This document shows positions 7,897-17,386 of a stretch of 64,000 bases of DNA, piece after piece (within the stretch, counting starts at the first letter, position 1; every line of letters starts with the position of its first letter). The notes under the pieces are model-generated. The model was not told the DNA's origin and did not search any database. It worked only from the letters and a program-made list of their open reading frames with translations. Origin of the DNA: Acidobacteriota bacterium (GTDB lineage: Bacteria > Acidobacteriota > Blastocatellia > Pyrinomonadales > Pyrinomonadaceae); contig RFGC01000044.1 in the NCBI GenBank assembly GCA_003697135.1, positions 1 through 64,000 on the forward strand. The letters are read 5' to 3'. The translations under genes were made by a program, and so were the position numbers.

Positions 7897-9999
7897 TTAA
7901 TCTTCCTCTTGTGTTCTTATTCTTCCGTCAGCACGGGCTTGTTCGATGATTTTGGGAACTAGATTAGCTGGCACGAAGTCGTAGTGAGAAAACTGCATGT
8001 GATATGAGCCTCGTGCCTGAGTAATTGAATTTAGTTTTGATTGATAATCCAGCATTTCTGCCAAAGGCACTTGAGCTTTGATAACCTGTTGTTTGCCGCG
8101 CATTTCCATTCCTTGAACGCGCCCACGTCTTGAGTTTAGATCGCCTATAACATCGCCTGCCACTTCTTGTGGACAAAAGACTTCTACGTCCATTATTGGT
8201 TCCAAAAGTGCAGGTTTGGCTTTTTCCATAGCGGCTCTGAAGGCTTTTCTTCCTGCCGCTCGGAAGGAGAATTCGTCTGAATCTACAGAGTGGTAACTTC
8301 CATCAATGAGCGTGACTCGGAAATCAACAACCGGATAACCTGCAACTGCACCCGTTTGAGCGGCTTCAAGGATTCCTTTTTCCACAGCAGGACGGAAGTT
8401 TTGCGGTATTGCTCCTCCGAAAATTTTGTCAACAAACTCGAATCCAGCACCACGTGGTAGTGGTTCAAAAATGCATTTGCAGTCGCCATATTGTCCACGT
8501 CCGCCAGTTTGCTTTTTGTGCTTTCCTTGAACTTCAACTGTTTGAGTAATTGTTTCTTTATATGGCACTTTTGGTGGATGAAGCGCAACTTCAACGTTAT
8601 ATCGTTTTTTGAGTTTATTAACTACGGTTTCAATATGAAGTTGCCCAGTTCCGCTCAATATGAATTCTTTTGTTTGCGGGTCTCGCTCGAATCTCAAGCT
8701 TGGGTCTTCTTCGAGTATTCGATGCAAGGCAGTTGAGATTTTGTCTTCATCTGCACGTGATTTTGGTTCTATGGCGAATGAAATTGCCGGTTCAGGATAA
8801 GTAACTTTCGGATAGCATATAATGTTTGCTTTGTCGCAAAGAGTGTCACCTGTTTGCGTGTCTTTTAATTTCACAACGGCAACAATATCGCCTGTATGAG
8901 CTTCATTGATTTTTTCTAGATTCTTGCCTTGAATGTAATGCAAAGCGCCGATTTTTTCTTGAGTGTCGCGGGTAGAGTTATAGACAGTTGATTCAGAGGT
9001 TAATTTGCCGGAAATGATCTTCATTACGTTAATTCTTCCAGCAAAAGGATCGGCTATTGTGCGGAAAACATAGGCTGAAAAAGGTTCGCTATCGGAGTAT
9101 TTTCGTGCGATTCTTTCGCCTGTTTCTTCTGGATTTGAAAAGCCGTATTCTGCTTCGTGTGTTGCGGGATTCGGCGCGAATTCTACAATGTGATCTAGCA
9201 AGATGGATATGCCGACCAATGTATGAGCCGAAACCGCATAGACTGGACACAAGCGGCTGTTTGCGATTGCTTTTGCTAGGTTTGGGTAGATGTCTTCATC
9301 GTCGAGAGTGCCGTTTTCAAAATACTTTTCTAGTAGCTTGTCGTCAGATTCTGCAACAAGCTCGATGAGTTTTTCGCGGGTTTTATCAACTATTTCTCTT
9401 CCTTCGTTGGGTATGGGAATTTCCTTTGGCTTGCCGTTTGAGTCGAATTCATAGGCTTTCATGTGAACCACATCAACCACGCCGCGAAAATTAGCTTCTG
9501 CACCTATTGGCAGTGTGAAAGGCACTATTGAACGAGCAAAAGTTTGAGTCGCTGTATCAAGGGCATGTCCGAAATCGGCACGCTCTTTGTCGAGTTTGTT
9601 TATCACCATAAAACGTGGCAACAGGAACTCATTTGCATAAGACCATGTTTTTTCGGTTTGAACTTCTATTCCGTTAACACCATCAACTACGACCAGTGCG
9701 CAATCAGCAACTCTTAATGCTGGGCGAGCATGAGCTACGAAGGCGGCATATCCGGGGGTGTCAAGTAAGTTTATTTTTGTGTTTTTGTGTTCTAAATAAG
9801 CAAGATTGGTGTTCAAGGTTATTTTTCTCTCGATAGAATCTTCTTCGTAATCTGTAACTGTTGTCCCTTCATCAACTTTTCCTAAACGTGGCGTTGTTCC
9901 AGCAACGTAAAGCATTGAACTGACGAGTTGGGTTTTGCCAGCGTCACCGTGGCCGATAAGAGCGATGTTGCGAATGTTTTCTGTCGAAAATACTTTCAT
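7897..9999 (-). CDS. elongation factor G paralog (FusA2-like translational GTPase)
   Basis: The 700-residue protein has the five-domain EF-G layout. GTPase motifs are GHGDAGKT (16-23), DTPG (80-83) and NKLD (134-137). It differs from canonical EF-G at two key places: switch I reads ERKITL instead of ERGITI, and the residue after DTPG is Y84 where the catalytic histidine normally sits. These changes are typical of the second, divergent EF-G group found beside FusA in several phyla. No rpsL, rpsG or tuf genes are adjacent, also arguing for a paralog. A ribosome site AAAGGAG lies 12 bases before the ATG. Its exact job, such as stress translation or recycling, is unknown. Confidence 0.88.
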   Translation of the reverse strand: MKVFSTENIRNIALIGHGDAGKTQLVSSMLYVAGTTPRLGKVDEGTTVTDYEEDSIERKITLNTNLAYLEHKNTKINLLDTPGYAAFVAHARPALRVADCALVVVDGVNGIEVQTEKTWSYANEFLLPRFMVINKLDKERADFGHALDTATQTFARSIVPFTLPIGAEANFRGVVDVVHMKAYEFDSNGKPKEIPIPNEGREIVDKTREKLIELVAESDDKLLEKYFENGTLDDEDIYPNLAKAIANSRLCPVYAVSAHTLVGISILLDHIVEFAPNPATHEAEYGFSNPEETGERIARKYSDSEPFSAYVFRTIADPFAGRINVMKIISGKLTSESTVYNSTRDTQEKIGALHYIQGKNLEKINEAHTGDIVAVVKLKDTQTGDTLCDKANIICYPKVTYPEPAISFAIEPKSRADEDKISTALHRILEEDPSLRFERDPQTKEFILSGTGQLHIETVVNKLKKRYNVEVALHPPKVPYKETITQTVEVQGKHKKQTGGRGQYGDCKCIFEPLPRGAGFEFVDKIFGGAIPQNFRPAVEKGILEAAQTGAVAGYPVVDFRVTLIDGSYHSVDSDEFSFRAAGRKAFRAAMEKAKPALLEPIMDVEVFCPQEVAGDVIGDLNSRRGRVQGMEMRGKQQVIKAQVPLAEMLDYQSKLNSITQARGSYHMQFSHYDFVPANLVPKIIEQARADGRIRTQEED

Positions 10000-10194
10000 A
10001 AGGCAAAGGGTCTCCTTTCTTTTTTCTGATTGTTAATTTAGCCGAAACATTTTTTTCAAACAAGCCTAACACAAAAAAACTTCAACAGCAAATAATGTTT
10101 AGAAAAACCGTCTGCAAAAAGGAAGCGTCGAAAGATTGTTTTTGTTCTCTGAAATTCATAGAATTTAGAAAGCTAGGTAATCAAGGAGAAAGCT

Positions 10195-11967
10195 ATGTTA
10201 TTATTCAAAAAAATTTTCGCATCTTTTGTTTTAGTAGTTTTTGTGCTTCAATCGGGTTTCTTTCCTTTGTATGCACAAGACATCGTGACAAGTGATGAAA
10301 TTTCATTTGGCTCAAGCGTTTTTGTTCTGCGTGATGCAGGCCAGAAACAGAAGAAATTTGCACCTAGAACGACAAAAGTTAGACAGAACACTTACTCAAA
10401 GAACCAAACCAGAAATAGGTTAGTAGCCGTCAACAGAACTCCACAACCGGCTAAAACTACAGGAACTGAAAACCAGAGAGAGAAAGCATCAAGAGATATT
10501 GCATTCGCGGCACAAGCTTTCCTAAATCAAGGACAGTTTGAAACTGCGATAGAGTATTTTAACCAAGCTATTGCTCTTGATCCGAACAATAGAGAAGCAA
10601 AAGCAGGTTTGAGCGATGCTTATGTAGCTAAAGCAAATCGTTATCTTGAAGCAGGAAGGACTGAAGAGGCAATATCTTTCTACAACAAAGCCATTGAACA
10701 AGATGCAAAAAATGCAGACGCTTACCTAGCACTTGGTGAGGCATACATTGGGCTTGATAGAGAAGACAAGGCTCTTGAATCCTATGAAAAAGCCCTTGCT
10801 GTGAATCCTGATATAAGAGAACTTTACGTTCCGATAGCTACGCTTTATTTGAAAAAAGGGGAGTTAGCTTTAGCGGAAGATTATTTGAAGAAAGCGATGG
10901 TGCAAGGGGACGAAACAGGAGAGATACATTATCTCATGGGTTTGGTCCACTACAAACTGAACCGTGATAAGGAAGCGTTGGCTGCGTTTGATAAAGCGAT
11001 TCAGTTAAATCCGAACAACGCTGAAGCATATTACTATCGAGGAGAGATTTATGACAAGTTGAATCAGGAAGATGATGCTCTTGCTTCCTACCGGAAAGCA
11101 GTTAGTCTAAATCCAAGCTTTTTTGAAGCATGGTTTGATTTAGGGGTGAACTACTATAACCGTAAAAACTACAAGGAAGCGGCTGAAGCCTACAAAACAG
11201 TTGTAAAGCTAAAGCCTGATTACGGTGAAGCGTATTTGAACCTAGCTGTTACTTATCGCCAAATGGGTCTTTGTGAGGAAGCCATTACAAATTACTCTAT
11301 TGCGGCGAACTTTATCAAGGACAATGCAAATCTTTATAGCGAATGGGGTTTTTGTCTTGCTAGAGTTGGAAAGTGGAATAAAGTAATTGAAACTCTAAGC
11401 AAAGCCGTTTCGATTTCACCTGATGCAGTTGATTACGCCAATTTAGGTTGGGCATACTATAACTCCGCTCAAGAAGACCTTCGATCAAAACGAGACCAAG
11501 ACGCAAAGGCGAAACTTCTCAAGGCTAAAGAAGCCTTGCAAAGAGCTATCGAATTGAATCCTAAACTTGCTCCTGCTTATCTCAATTTGGGGATTACCCT
11601 GACTGACTTGGGAGAATATCAGGCTTCGGTGAATATATTGCGACAGGCTGTTAACATGAGAAAAGATTGGCTCCCTGCAATCAACGAACTCGGCATAGCA
11701 TACCGAAAACTCGGTGATTTGGATAATGCAGTCAGACAATTTCGTCGAGTGCTCGAAATCAATCCTAACATGGCGACTGCGCTTTATAATCTTGGTGAAG
11801 CTGAATATCGGCGAGGGAATGAGGCAGAGGCACAAAAAATTTACAGGAGATTGAGAAAAGTTGATCCACAATTAGCAACGCAACTCGATGTGATCATTTC
11901 AGGAGCTGTTTTGCAAGAGACAAAGAAGGAATTGAAAGAAAAAATTCCTGCGCCTAGATTTCCTTGA
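10195..11967 (+). CDS. exported tetratricopeptide-repeat protein
   Basis: The 590-residue protein opens with a signal peptide (KK, then about 18 hydrophobic residues, ending near FPLYAQ at 28). A basic low-complexity linker runs to about residue 90. From there to about 580 there are a dozen or more TPR units with the usual A..Y..A....P spacing. It is likely a periplasmic or outer-membrane-attached scaffold for protein contacts; the partner is unknown. AAGGAG precedes the ATG. murB starts 4 bases after the stop, so the two are probably cotranscribed. Confidence 0.85.
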   Translation: MLLFKKIFASFVLVVFVLQSGFFPLYAQDIVTSDEISFGSSVFVLRDAGQKQKKFAPRTTKVRQNTYSKNQTRNRLVAVNRTPQPAKTTGTENQREKASRDIAFAAQAFLNQGQFETAIEYFNQAIALDPNNREAKAGLSDAYVAKANRYLEAGRTEEAISFYNKAIEQDAKNADAYLALGEAYIGLDREDKALESYEKALAVNPDIRELYVPIATLYLKKGELALAEDYLKKAMVQGDETGEIHYLMGLVHYKLNRDKEALAAFDKAIQLNPNNAEAYYYRGEIYDKLNQEDDALASYRKAVSLNPSFFEAWFDLGVNYYNRKNYKEAAEAYKTVVKLKPDYGEAYLNLAVTYRQMGLCEEAITNYSIAANFIKDNANLYSEWGFCLARVGKWNKVIETLSKAVSISPDAVDYANLGWAYYNSAQEDLRSKRDQDAKAKLLKAKEALQRAIELNPKLAPAYLNLGITLTDLGEYQASVNILRQAVNMRKDWLPAINELGIAYRKLGDLDNAVRQFRRVLEINPNMATALYNLGEAEYRRGNEAEAQKIYRRLRKVDPQLATQLDVIISGAVLQETKKELKEKIPAPRFP

Positions 11968-11971
11968 GAAG

Positions 11972-13054
11972 GTGGTTATAGAGCAAAGAATTAAAAAAGA
12001 CGTGCCACTTGCTTCGCTTACAACGCTAAAAGTTGGTGGCGTGGCGCGTTTTTTTGTTGAGGTGGAGAATGAGCAGGAACTCTTGGAAGCTGTGGGCTTC
12101 GCTGAAAGCAAAAGTCTAAGGCTTTTTATTCTCGGTGGCGGTAGTAATGTAGTTATTTCCGACAAAGGTTTTGATGGCCTTGTAGTGAAGATTAGTATCA
12201 AGGGAATTTCCTTGATTTCGGAAACGAAGCAAAGAAAAATCTTTCGCGTCAATTCAGGAGAAAACTGGGACGAATTCGTTGAATTTTGTGTCCGAAGGAA
12301 TCTCGCTGGTATTGAGTGTTTAAGCGGGATACCGGGAACCGTAGGCGCAACGCCTATTCAGAATGTCGGAGCTTATGGTCAGGAAGTTTCGGAGACAATC
12401 CAAAGCGTTAGAGTGTTTGATTTAGGAAGCCACAAGATTTTCGATCTTGAAAATCATCAATGCGGTTTTTCATACCGAGCCAGTATCTTCAATACAACTC
12501 AAAAAAACCGTTTCGTTATTCTAGCAGTTGAGTTTGCGTTGGAAAAAAACGGGAAGCCGAGGCTTGCTTATAAGGATTTGGTGGACTTTTTCAAAGGTCA
12601 TAATCCAAGCCTATGCGAATTGCGCCGAGCTGTTATCGAGATCAGAAAATCAAAAGCTATGGTGATTAGTGATGAAGATATTAACTCCAGAAGTTGCGGT
12701 TCGTTTTTCAAAAATCCGATTGTTAGTTTGCAAGAATACGGTGAAGTAGCGGAAAAAGCCAGTAAGCTTGGGTTTCGAGAAGTTCCGAAATATGATGCAG
12801 GTTTCGGAAAGGTCAAAATTCCTGCAGCGTGGCTTGTTGAAAAGGCAGGTTTTCAAAAAGGTTACAGGATGGGAAACGTTGGAATATCAGAAAAACATGC
12901 TCTAGCAATAGTCAATTTCGGTAATGCCACTGCCAAGGAGATTATCCAACTCAAAAACGAAATTCAGCTTAGAGTAAAAGAAAAATTCGGTATTGAACTT
13001 ATGCCTGAACCGGTCTTTGTAGGTTTTGAACAAGCAGATCAAATAGGAGTTTAG
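11972..13054 (+). CDS. murB: UDP-N-acetylenolpyruvoylglucosamine reductase
   Basis: MurB reduces enolpyruvyl-UDP-GlcNAc to UDP-MurNAc, the second step of peptidoglycan precursor synthesis. The 360-residue protein shows the FAD-binding stretch LGGGSNVVISD, then SGIPGTVGATPIQNVGAYG, SYRASIF and CGSFFKNP, and ends with the C-terminal PEPVFVG. The tyrosine in SYRAS and the length fit the type I (E. coli-like) enzyme. The start is GTG at 11972, with a GAGAAGG-like site almost touching it; coupling to the upstream TPR gene (4 bp away) probably helps initiation. No other mur gene is nearby. Confidence 0.93.
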   Translation: MVIEQRIKKDVPLASLTTLKVGGVARFFVEVENEQELLEAVGFAESKSLRLFILGGGSNVVISDKGFDGLVVKISIKGISLISETKQRKIFRVNSGENWDEFVEFCVRRNLAGIECLSGIPGTVGATPIQNVGAYGQEVSETIQSVRVFDLGSHKIFDLENHQCGFSYRASIFNTTQKNRFVILAVEFALEKNGKPRLAYKDLVDFFKGHNPSLCELRRAVIEIRKSKAMVISDEDINSRSCGSFFKNPIVSLQEYGEVAEKASKLGFREVPKYDAGFGKVKIPAAWLVEKAGFQKGYRMGNVGISEKHALAIVNFGNATAKEIIQLKNEIQLRVKEKFGIELMPEPVFVGFEQADQIGV

Positions 13055-13062
13055 CCATCTAG

Positions 13063-13151
13063 AATCTCAAGCAAAGTCTGATTCAAGCAGTAAAGGTTTT
13101 GAGATTTGGAAATTTTCTCGGATTCAAGGTTTTCCTACAAAAATCTCAAGC
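13063..13151. repeat. three-armed repeat in the murB / ligase convergent gap
   Basis: AATCTCAAGC (13063-13072) and AAATCTCAAGC (13141-13151) flank TTGAGATTT (13099-13107). The middle arm can pair with either outer arm, giving two mutually exclusive hairpins. It lies between converging genes, so it may serve as a weak 3' end structure. Confidence 0.4.
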
Positions 13152-13153
13152 TT

Positions 13154-14269
13154 TCAGAAGCACTTTTCTGGGACATTTTCCATAGTATTTTTTATGAGCA
13201 TATCTACAACAGCGTTTAGATCGCCAGTTTCTTCATAAACTCTCAGTTGTTCGTCAGCAGAGGTGCCGCGCTCGAGAATTGTGTAAATATGATTTATTTC
13301 ATCTCTTGAGCCTAGGTCGTCAACAACGTCGTCAACGAAGTCTATAAGCTCTCGTATGAGGTCTTTGACAGGGACTTCCTTTTGTTTACCTAAATCTAGC
13401 AGTTTCCCGTCGAGTCCATAGCGGACTGCACGCCATTTGTTTTCTTGGATTAGCATTCTGCGGTAGAGTCGGAAGCCTAAGTTTTGGTCTATCAATTTAT
13501 TCAGCTTGGCGACAATTGCTTGTATTAGTGCGGCGATGGCGATGGTATCGTCAACACGCGTCGGTATATCGCATATTCGGAACTCTAGAGTTGGAAAAAT
13601 CGGGTGCGGACGAACATCCCACCAAATCTTTTTACCATTGTCAATGCAGTTCATTTTGATAAGCAAATCAACGTATCTTTGAAAAGACTGGTAGGAGTCG
13701 AAGTGATCGGGTATATCGGTGCGTGGAAACTTCTTGAAAACTTCTGAGCGATAGCTTTTAAGTCCCGTATTGAAGCCAAGCCAGAAAGGTGATGAAGTTG
13801 AAAGTGCTAAAAGATGTGGCAAGAAATACCGAGCGGCATTCATTATGTGAATTTGTCGCTCTCTATCTTCAACGCCAACATGAACATGCAAACCGAAGAT
13901 CAAAAGCGATCTTGCAACCATTTGCATTTCGTCAACCAAGAGTTTGTAACGGTCATGTTCGTATATTTTTTGGTCGGACCACTTGGAGAACGGGTGCGTT
14001 GATGCCGCTACTATTTCTAATCCCTTTTTGCGAGCCAAAGCAGACACAATGCATCTGAGTTTTGTGATGTCTTCTCTCGCTTCTTTGATGTTCCGACACA
14101 CACCCGTTCCAACTTCTATCGTTGATTGAATCATTTCGGGTTTGACTTTCTCACCCAGAATCAATTTTCCTTCTTCCAAAATTTCCGAAACATGAGACTT
14201 TAACTCTCTGGTTTTCGGGTCAACAATTTGAAATTCTTCTTCTATGCCCAGAGTAAACTGCTCGAACAT
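13154..14269 (-). CDS. carboxylate-amine ligase, glutamate-cysteine ligase type 2 family (YbdK-like)
   Basis: These ATP-grasp-like ligases join a carboxylate to an amine. E. coli YbdK has weak glutamate-cysteine ligase activity, but the natural product is often unknown. The 371 residues show the family opening LGIEEEFQIVD, the FGLHVHVG motif and LEFRICDIPTR. Length matches the family. No gshB is present, so glutathione synthesis is not implied. GAAGGAG lies about 6 bases before the ATG. It is convergent with murB and has no obvious operon partner. Confidence 0.88.
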   Translation of the reverse strand: MFEQFTLGIEEEFQIVDPKTRELKSHVSEILEEGKLILGEKVKPEMIQSTIEVGTGVCRNIKEAREDITKLRCIVSALARKKGLEIVAASTHPFSKWSDQKIYEHDRYKLLVDEMQMVARSLLIFGLHVHVGVEDRERQIHIMNAARYFLPHLLALSTSSPFWLGFNTGLKSYRSEVFKKFPRTDIPDHFDSYQSFQRYVDLLIKMNCIDNGKKIWWDVRPHPIFPTLEFRICDIPTRVDDTIAIAALIQAIVAKLNKLIDQNLGFRLYRRMLIQENKWRAVRYGLDGKLLDLGKQKEVPVKDLIRELIDFVDDVVDDLGSRDEINHIYTILERGTSADEQLRVYEETGDLNAVVDMLIKNTMENVPEKCF

Positions 14270-14628
14270 ATTTCTCCTTCTAGAATGGAAGCATAAAATA
14301 ATCTAACCTAGCTAAAAGCGTTTTCTCAAGAAATTTTTCACAAAGAACCTGGAAATCGTTGTTTATTTTAGCGTTTGTCATTTTGTTTGTAAAGAAATCT
14401 TTTAGGTTTATTGTTAGCTCTCAATCAAGCGAGCCGAGAAAAACCGAAATTCTTCGGCACTTCAAGCAATGTCATAATGAGCTTACAAGCTTACAAGAAA
14501 CTTGAGGAAAATCTTCGTGCTTTCAACTGAGCAAGGGAGCACGAAGAAATCACAAGAAGTGGCTTTCTAGCAAAAGAATTGGTAGCAGCGTTTGTAAGAC
14601 AGTTAAGTTTTTGATTTCTGAGTTTGAA
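14270..14628. other. 359-bp gene-free gap between rho and the YbdK-like gene
   Basis: No gene is seen. It contains the rho terminator (listed separately) and a short tandem duplication, AGCTTACA repeated at 14480-14497. The remainder should include the promoter of the YbdK-like gene, but I could not pick a convincing one. Confidence 0.6.
14513..14546 (-). terminator. probable terminator of rho
   Basis: CTTCGTGCT at 14513-14521 pairs with AGCACGAAG at 14538-14546. Read on the minus strand, the stem is followed by ATTTTCC, about 80 bases after the rho stop. Confidence 0.6.
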
Positions 14629-16173
14629 TTAACTTTGCATCGAAGCCAAAAATTCGGCGTTTGATTTTGTTTTACTAAGTCTTTCGAGCAAAACCTCCAT
14701 TTGTTCAACCGGCGAAAGCGGATTCAGCACTCGACGCATGACCCAGATTTTGTTAAGGTCTTCTTTATTGATTAAAAGCTCTTCTTTTCGGGTTCCTGAG
14801 CGCTGAATATCAATTGCAGGGAATAGTCTCTTATCGCTGAGACGGCGATCTAAATGAATCTCACAGTTGCCGGTTCCCTTGAATTCTTCAAATATAACGT
14901 CGTCCATTCTAGAACCTGTATCAATCAGTGCTGTTGCAATAATCGTTAAAGAACCGCCTTCTTCGATGTTTCTAGCAGCACCGAAAAATCTCTTCGGGCG
15001 TTGAAGTGCATTTGCGTCAATACCACCTGATAGAATTTTTCCTGAAGCGGGAACAACTGTGTTGTGTGCTCTAGCAAGACGCGTGATCGAATCTAGTAGG
15101 ATAACAACATCTCTTTTATGTTCGACGAGACGCTTAGCCTTTTCTATAACCATGTCGGCAACTTGGACGTGCCTTGCGGCAGGTTCGTCAAATGTGGAGC
15201 TTATTACCTCGCCTTTGACGCTTCGCTGCATATCGGTCACTTCTTCGGGGCGCTCGTCAATCAATAAAACTATTAGGATCACTTCAGGGTGATTTTGCGT
15301 AATGGAGTTTGCTATTGTTTGAAGTAGCATAGTTTTACCCGTGCGAGGTGGAGCGACAATCAAAGCTCTTTGTCCTTTGCCGATAGGTGTTATCAAATCA
15401 ATGACGCGAGCTGAGATGTTATCAGGTGTTGTCTCCATTTTTAATCGTTCGCATGGATAGAGCGGAGTAAGGTTATCGAAAAGAACCTTTTCACGGGCAA
15501 GTTCAGGAGCTTCAAAATTGATTGCCTCAACCTTGATCAAGGCAAAATATCTTTCACCTTCTTTTGGTGGTCTGATTTGCCCGCTAATTGTGTCGCCAGT
15601 TCTTAGGTTGAACTTACGAATTTGTGAAGGACTGACGTAAATATCATCGGGTCCGGGTAAGTAGTTATACTCTGGCGCACGTAGGAATCCGAAACCATCA
15701 GGCAGAACCTCTAAAACACCTTGGGCAAATATCAAGCCGTTTTTTTCGGTTTGGGCGGCAAGAATTTTGAAAATAAGCTCTTGCCGACGCATACTGGTTG
15801 CGCCTTCTACGCCGAGGTTCCTCGCTATGTTCGTAAGTTCTGTGATTGACATTTCCTTTAGGGTGACCAAATCGAAAGGTTGAGGCTCAACGATTTGGAC
15901 CGCTGGTGCTTCTTCCTTCTGCGTAATTTGATTAGCATCGGAAGAATCGCCATTTAGAGATTCTGCACCTTTCTTTTTGACCTTTACGGCTCTTTTTTTG
16001 CGTGTTTGCTTGTCGGTGTTTTCCGACTGCTGTTGTGGCAACGGTTCTTCAGATTTTTGCTGTTCAGCAGCGACATTATCATTTAACTCAATTGTTTCTT
16101 CTATTGTGTTGACAAGCGTGCCGTTTTCTTCGATTTTGTTTTTCTTGGTTCTTTTGCGTGTTTTCGTAGTCAT
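14629..16173 (-). CDS. rho: transcription termination factor Rho
   Basis: Rho is the hexameric RNA helicase that ends transcription of untranslated RNA. The 514-residue protein has a charged, low-complexity N-terminal arm of about 95 residues, then the Rho N domain (about 100-145), the RNA-binding cold-shock-like domain (about 147-220, with GFGFLR), and the ATPase. Walker A is APPRTGKT at 274-281 and Walker B is VVILLDS at 356-362. Family members without the arm have about 420 residues. It follows engB in the same direction, 238 bp away, so it probably has its own promoter. Confidence 0.97.
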   Translation of the reverse strand: MTTKTRKRTKKNKIEENGTLVNTIEETIELNDNVAAEQQKSEEPLPQQQSENTDKQTRKKRAVKVKKKGAESLNGDSSDANQITQKEEAPAVQIVEPQPFDLVTLKEMSITELTNIARNLGVEGATSMRRQELIFKILAAQTEKNGLIFAQGVLEVLPDGFGFLRAPEYNYLPGPDDIYVSPSQIRKFNLRTGDTISGQIRPPKEGERYFALIKVEAINFEAPELAREKVLFDNLTPLYPCERLKMETTPDNISARVIDLITPIGKGQRALIVAPPRTGKTMLLQTIANSITQNHPEVILIVLLIDERPEEVTDMQRSVKGEVISSTFDEPAARHVQVADMVIEKAKRLVEHKRDVVILLDSITRLARAHNTVVPASGKILSGGIDANALQRPKRFFGAARNIEEGGSLTIIATALIDTGSRMDDVIFEEFKGTGNCEIHLDRRLSDKRLFPAIDIQRSGTRKEELLINKEDLNKIWVMRRVLNPLSPVEQMEVLLERLSKTKSNAEFLASMQS

Positions 16174-16411
16174 GGTTTTCGTTCCAAAGAAGCGAATTTA
16201 TTTGTTAGTTAATGACGACAAAATTTGAAACATGGGAGAATTTACGGAAAGTTTGGCAGGAACGCCGTCAGTTTCGAGACTTCCAAGCCCTTAAGCTTTC
16301 CTCTTGAAATCTCAGGAATAAAAATTATGAGACTATTTTTTTCAGAAATCAAATTCAAGATAGCGTCAAACACAGCTTATCTAAAAATTTTCAAAGCGTT
16401 CTGCAAGAAAG

Positions 16412-16990
16412 TTAGGTCTCAACTACTGCCTTTATTTCCTTCCAAATATTTTCTTTGCCTTCACCTGTTACAGATGAGCTTGCTATGATTTTGCTCCCAG
16501 GAAAAATCTCTCTTATACGGCTTAAGCTAATTTGTAACTGATTTGCTGATAGTTTGTCAACCTTAGTCGCAATCAAAACATGCTTTTTTTGATAAAAAGT
16601 TAACCAATCCCATAATTTTTTATCGAGTTCGCTTGGTTCATGTCGAGCATCAATCAATTGGATGCAAAGTTTCAGTTGTTCTCTATTGCGAAGGTAATCT
16701 TCTATCATATCGCCCCAGCTTTGATAGATTTTCTTCGGCACTTTCGCAAACCCATAACCGGGTAAGTCAACAAAGTAGAACTCATCATTGATTAAGAAAA
16801 AATTTATGCTTTGAGTTCTTCCAGGAGTTTTGGAAACTTTTGCTAAGTTTCTCTTTCCCAAAAGAAGATTTATAAGCGAAGATTTACCAACATTCGATCT
16901 GCCTAGAAAAGCTATTTCGGGTTTGTGATCATTTACCCAGCCTTTTCTATCAAAGGCACTTTTGACAAAAGATACTGATGAAATCTTCAT
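16412..16990 (-). CDS. engB: ribosome biogenesis GTP-binding protein EngB/YsxC
   Basis: This small GTPase helps assemble the large ribosomal subunit. The 192 residues match the family length. Motifs: GRSNVGKSSLIN (G1), KTPGRTQSINFF (G2), DLPGYGFA (G3), TKVDK (G4) and ASSVTGEG (G5). The opening SVSFVKSAFD..GW is typical. It has no tight operon partner; rho lies downstream and a small membrane protein gene is divergent. Confidence 0.95.
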   Translation of the reverse strand: MKISSVSFVKSAFDRKGWVNDHKPEIAFLGRSNVGKSSLINLLLGKRNLAKVSKTPGRTQSINFFLINDEFYFVDLPGYGFAKVPKKIYQSWGDMIEDYLRNREQLKLCIQLIDARHEPSELDKKLWDWLTFYQKKHVLIATKVDKLSANQLQISLSRIREIFPGSKIIASSSVTGEGKENIWKEIKAVVET

Positions 16991-17079
16991 TTGGACAGTT
17001 TAGTTGAGAGTTTTTAGCCAAATACAGCAGAGTGATAAAATAAAACAACTGTCGGAGAATTGCAAACCTGCGATTGCCT

Positions 17080-17382
17080 ATGTTAGGGGTGTTGATCCTT
17101 ATATTTTTGATTTTCAGAATTAGTCGCTCGGCAAAAAGAGCTGGGAAGAAACTTATTTTTTGGATTCCACTTGCACTTGTTTTGTATATCGGCATTCAGT
17201 CGGCAGTAGCAGGTAGCGTGGTTTTGATTTCGTTGATTGGGGAGAGGATGCTCGGTTGGCAACCTATTCAGCTTGGAAAGTTTGCATTACCGATACTCTT
17301 TTTCTCAGAGGTTTTCAGCCTTTTAGCGGTTTGGACTATAGCAAACTACCTAACGAGCGAAGCAGAGGATAGGTCTTCATAA
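17080..17382 (+). CDS. small hypothetical membrane protein
   Basis: This protein of about 100 residues has three hydrophobic stretches (about residues 1-13, 27-51 and 66-86) separated by short charged pieces such as RSAKRAGKK. I do not recognise a family. ATG 17080 is preferred; an in-frame TTG at 17074 would add two residues. The stop is 4 bases before the next gene, so it is very likely cotranscribed with the cupin-like protein that follows. Confidence 0.55.
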   Translation: MLGVLILIFLIFRISRSAKRAGKKLIFWIPLALVLYIGIQSAVAGSVVLISLIGERMLGWQPIQLGKFALPILFFSEVFSLLAVWTIANYLTSEAEDRSS

Positions 17383-17386
17383 GTTT

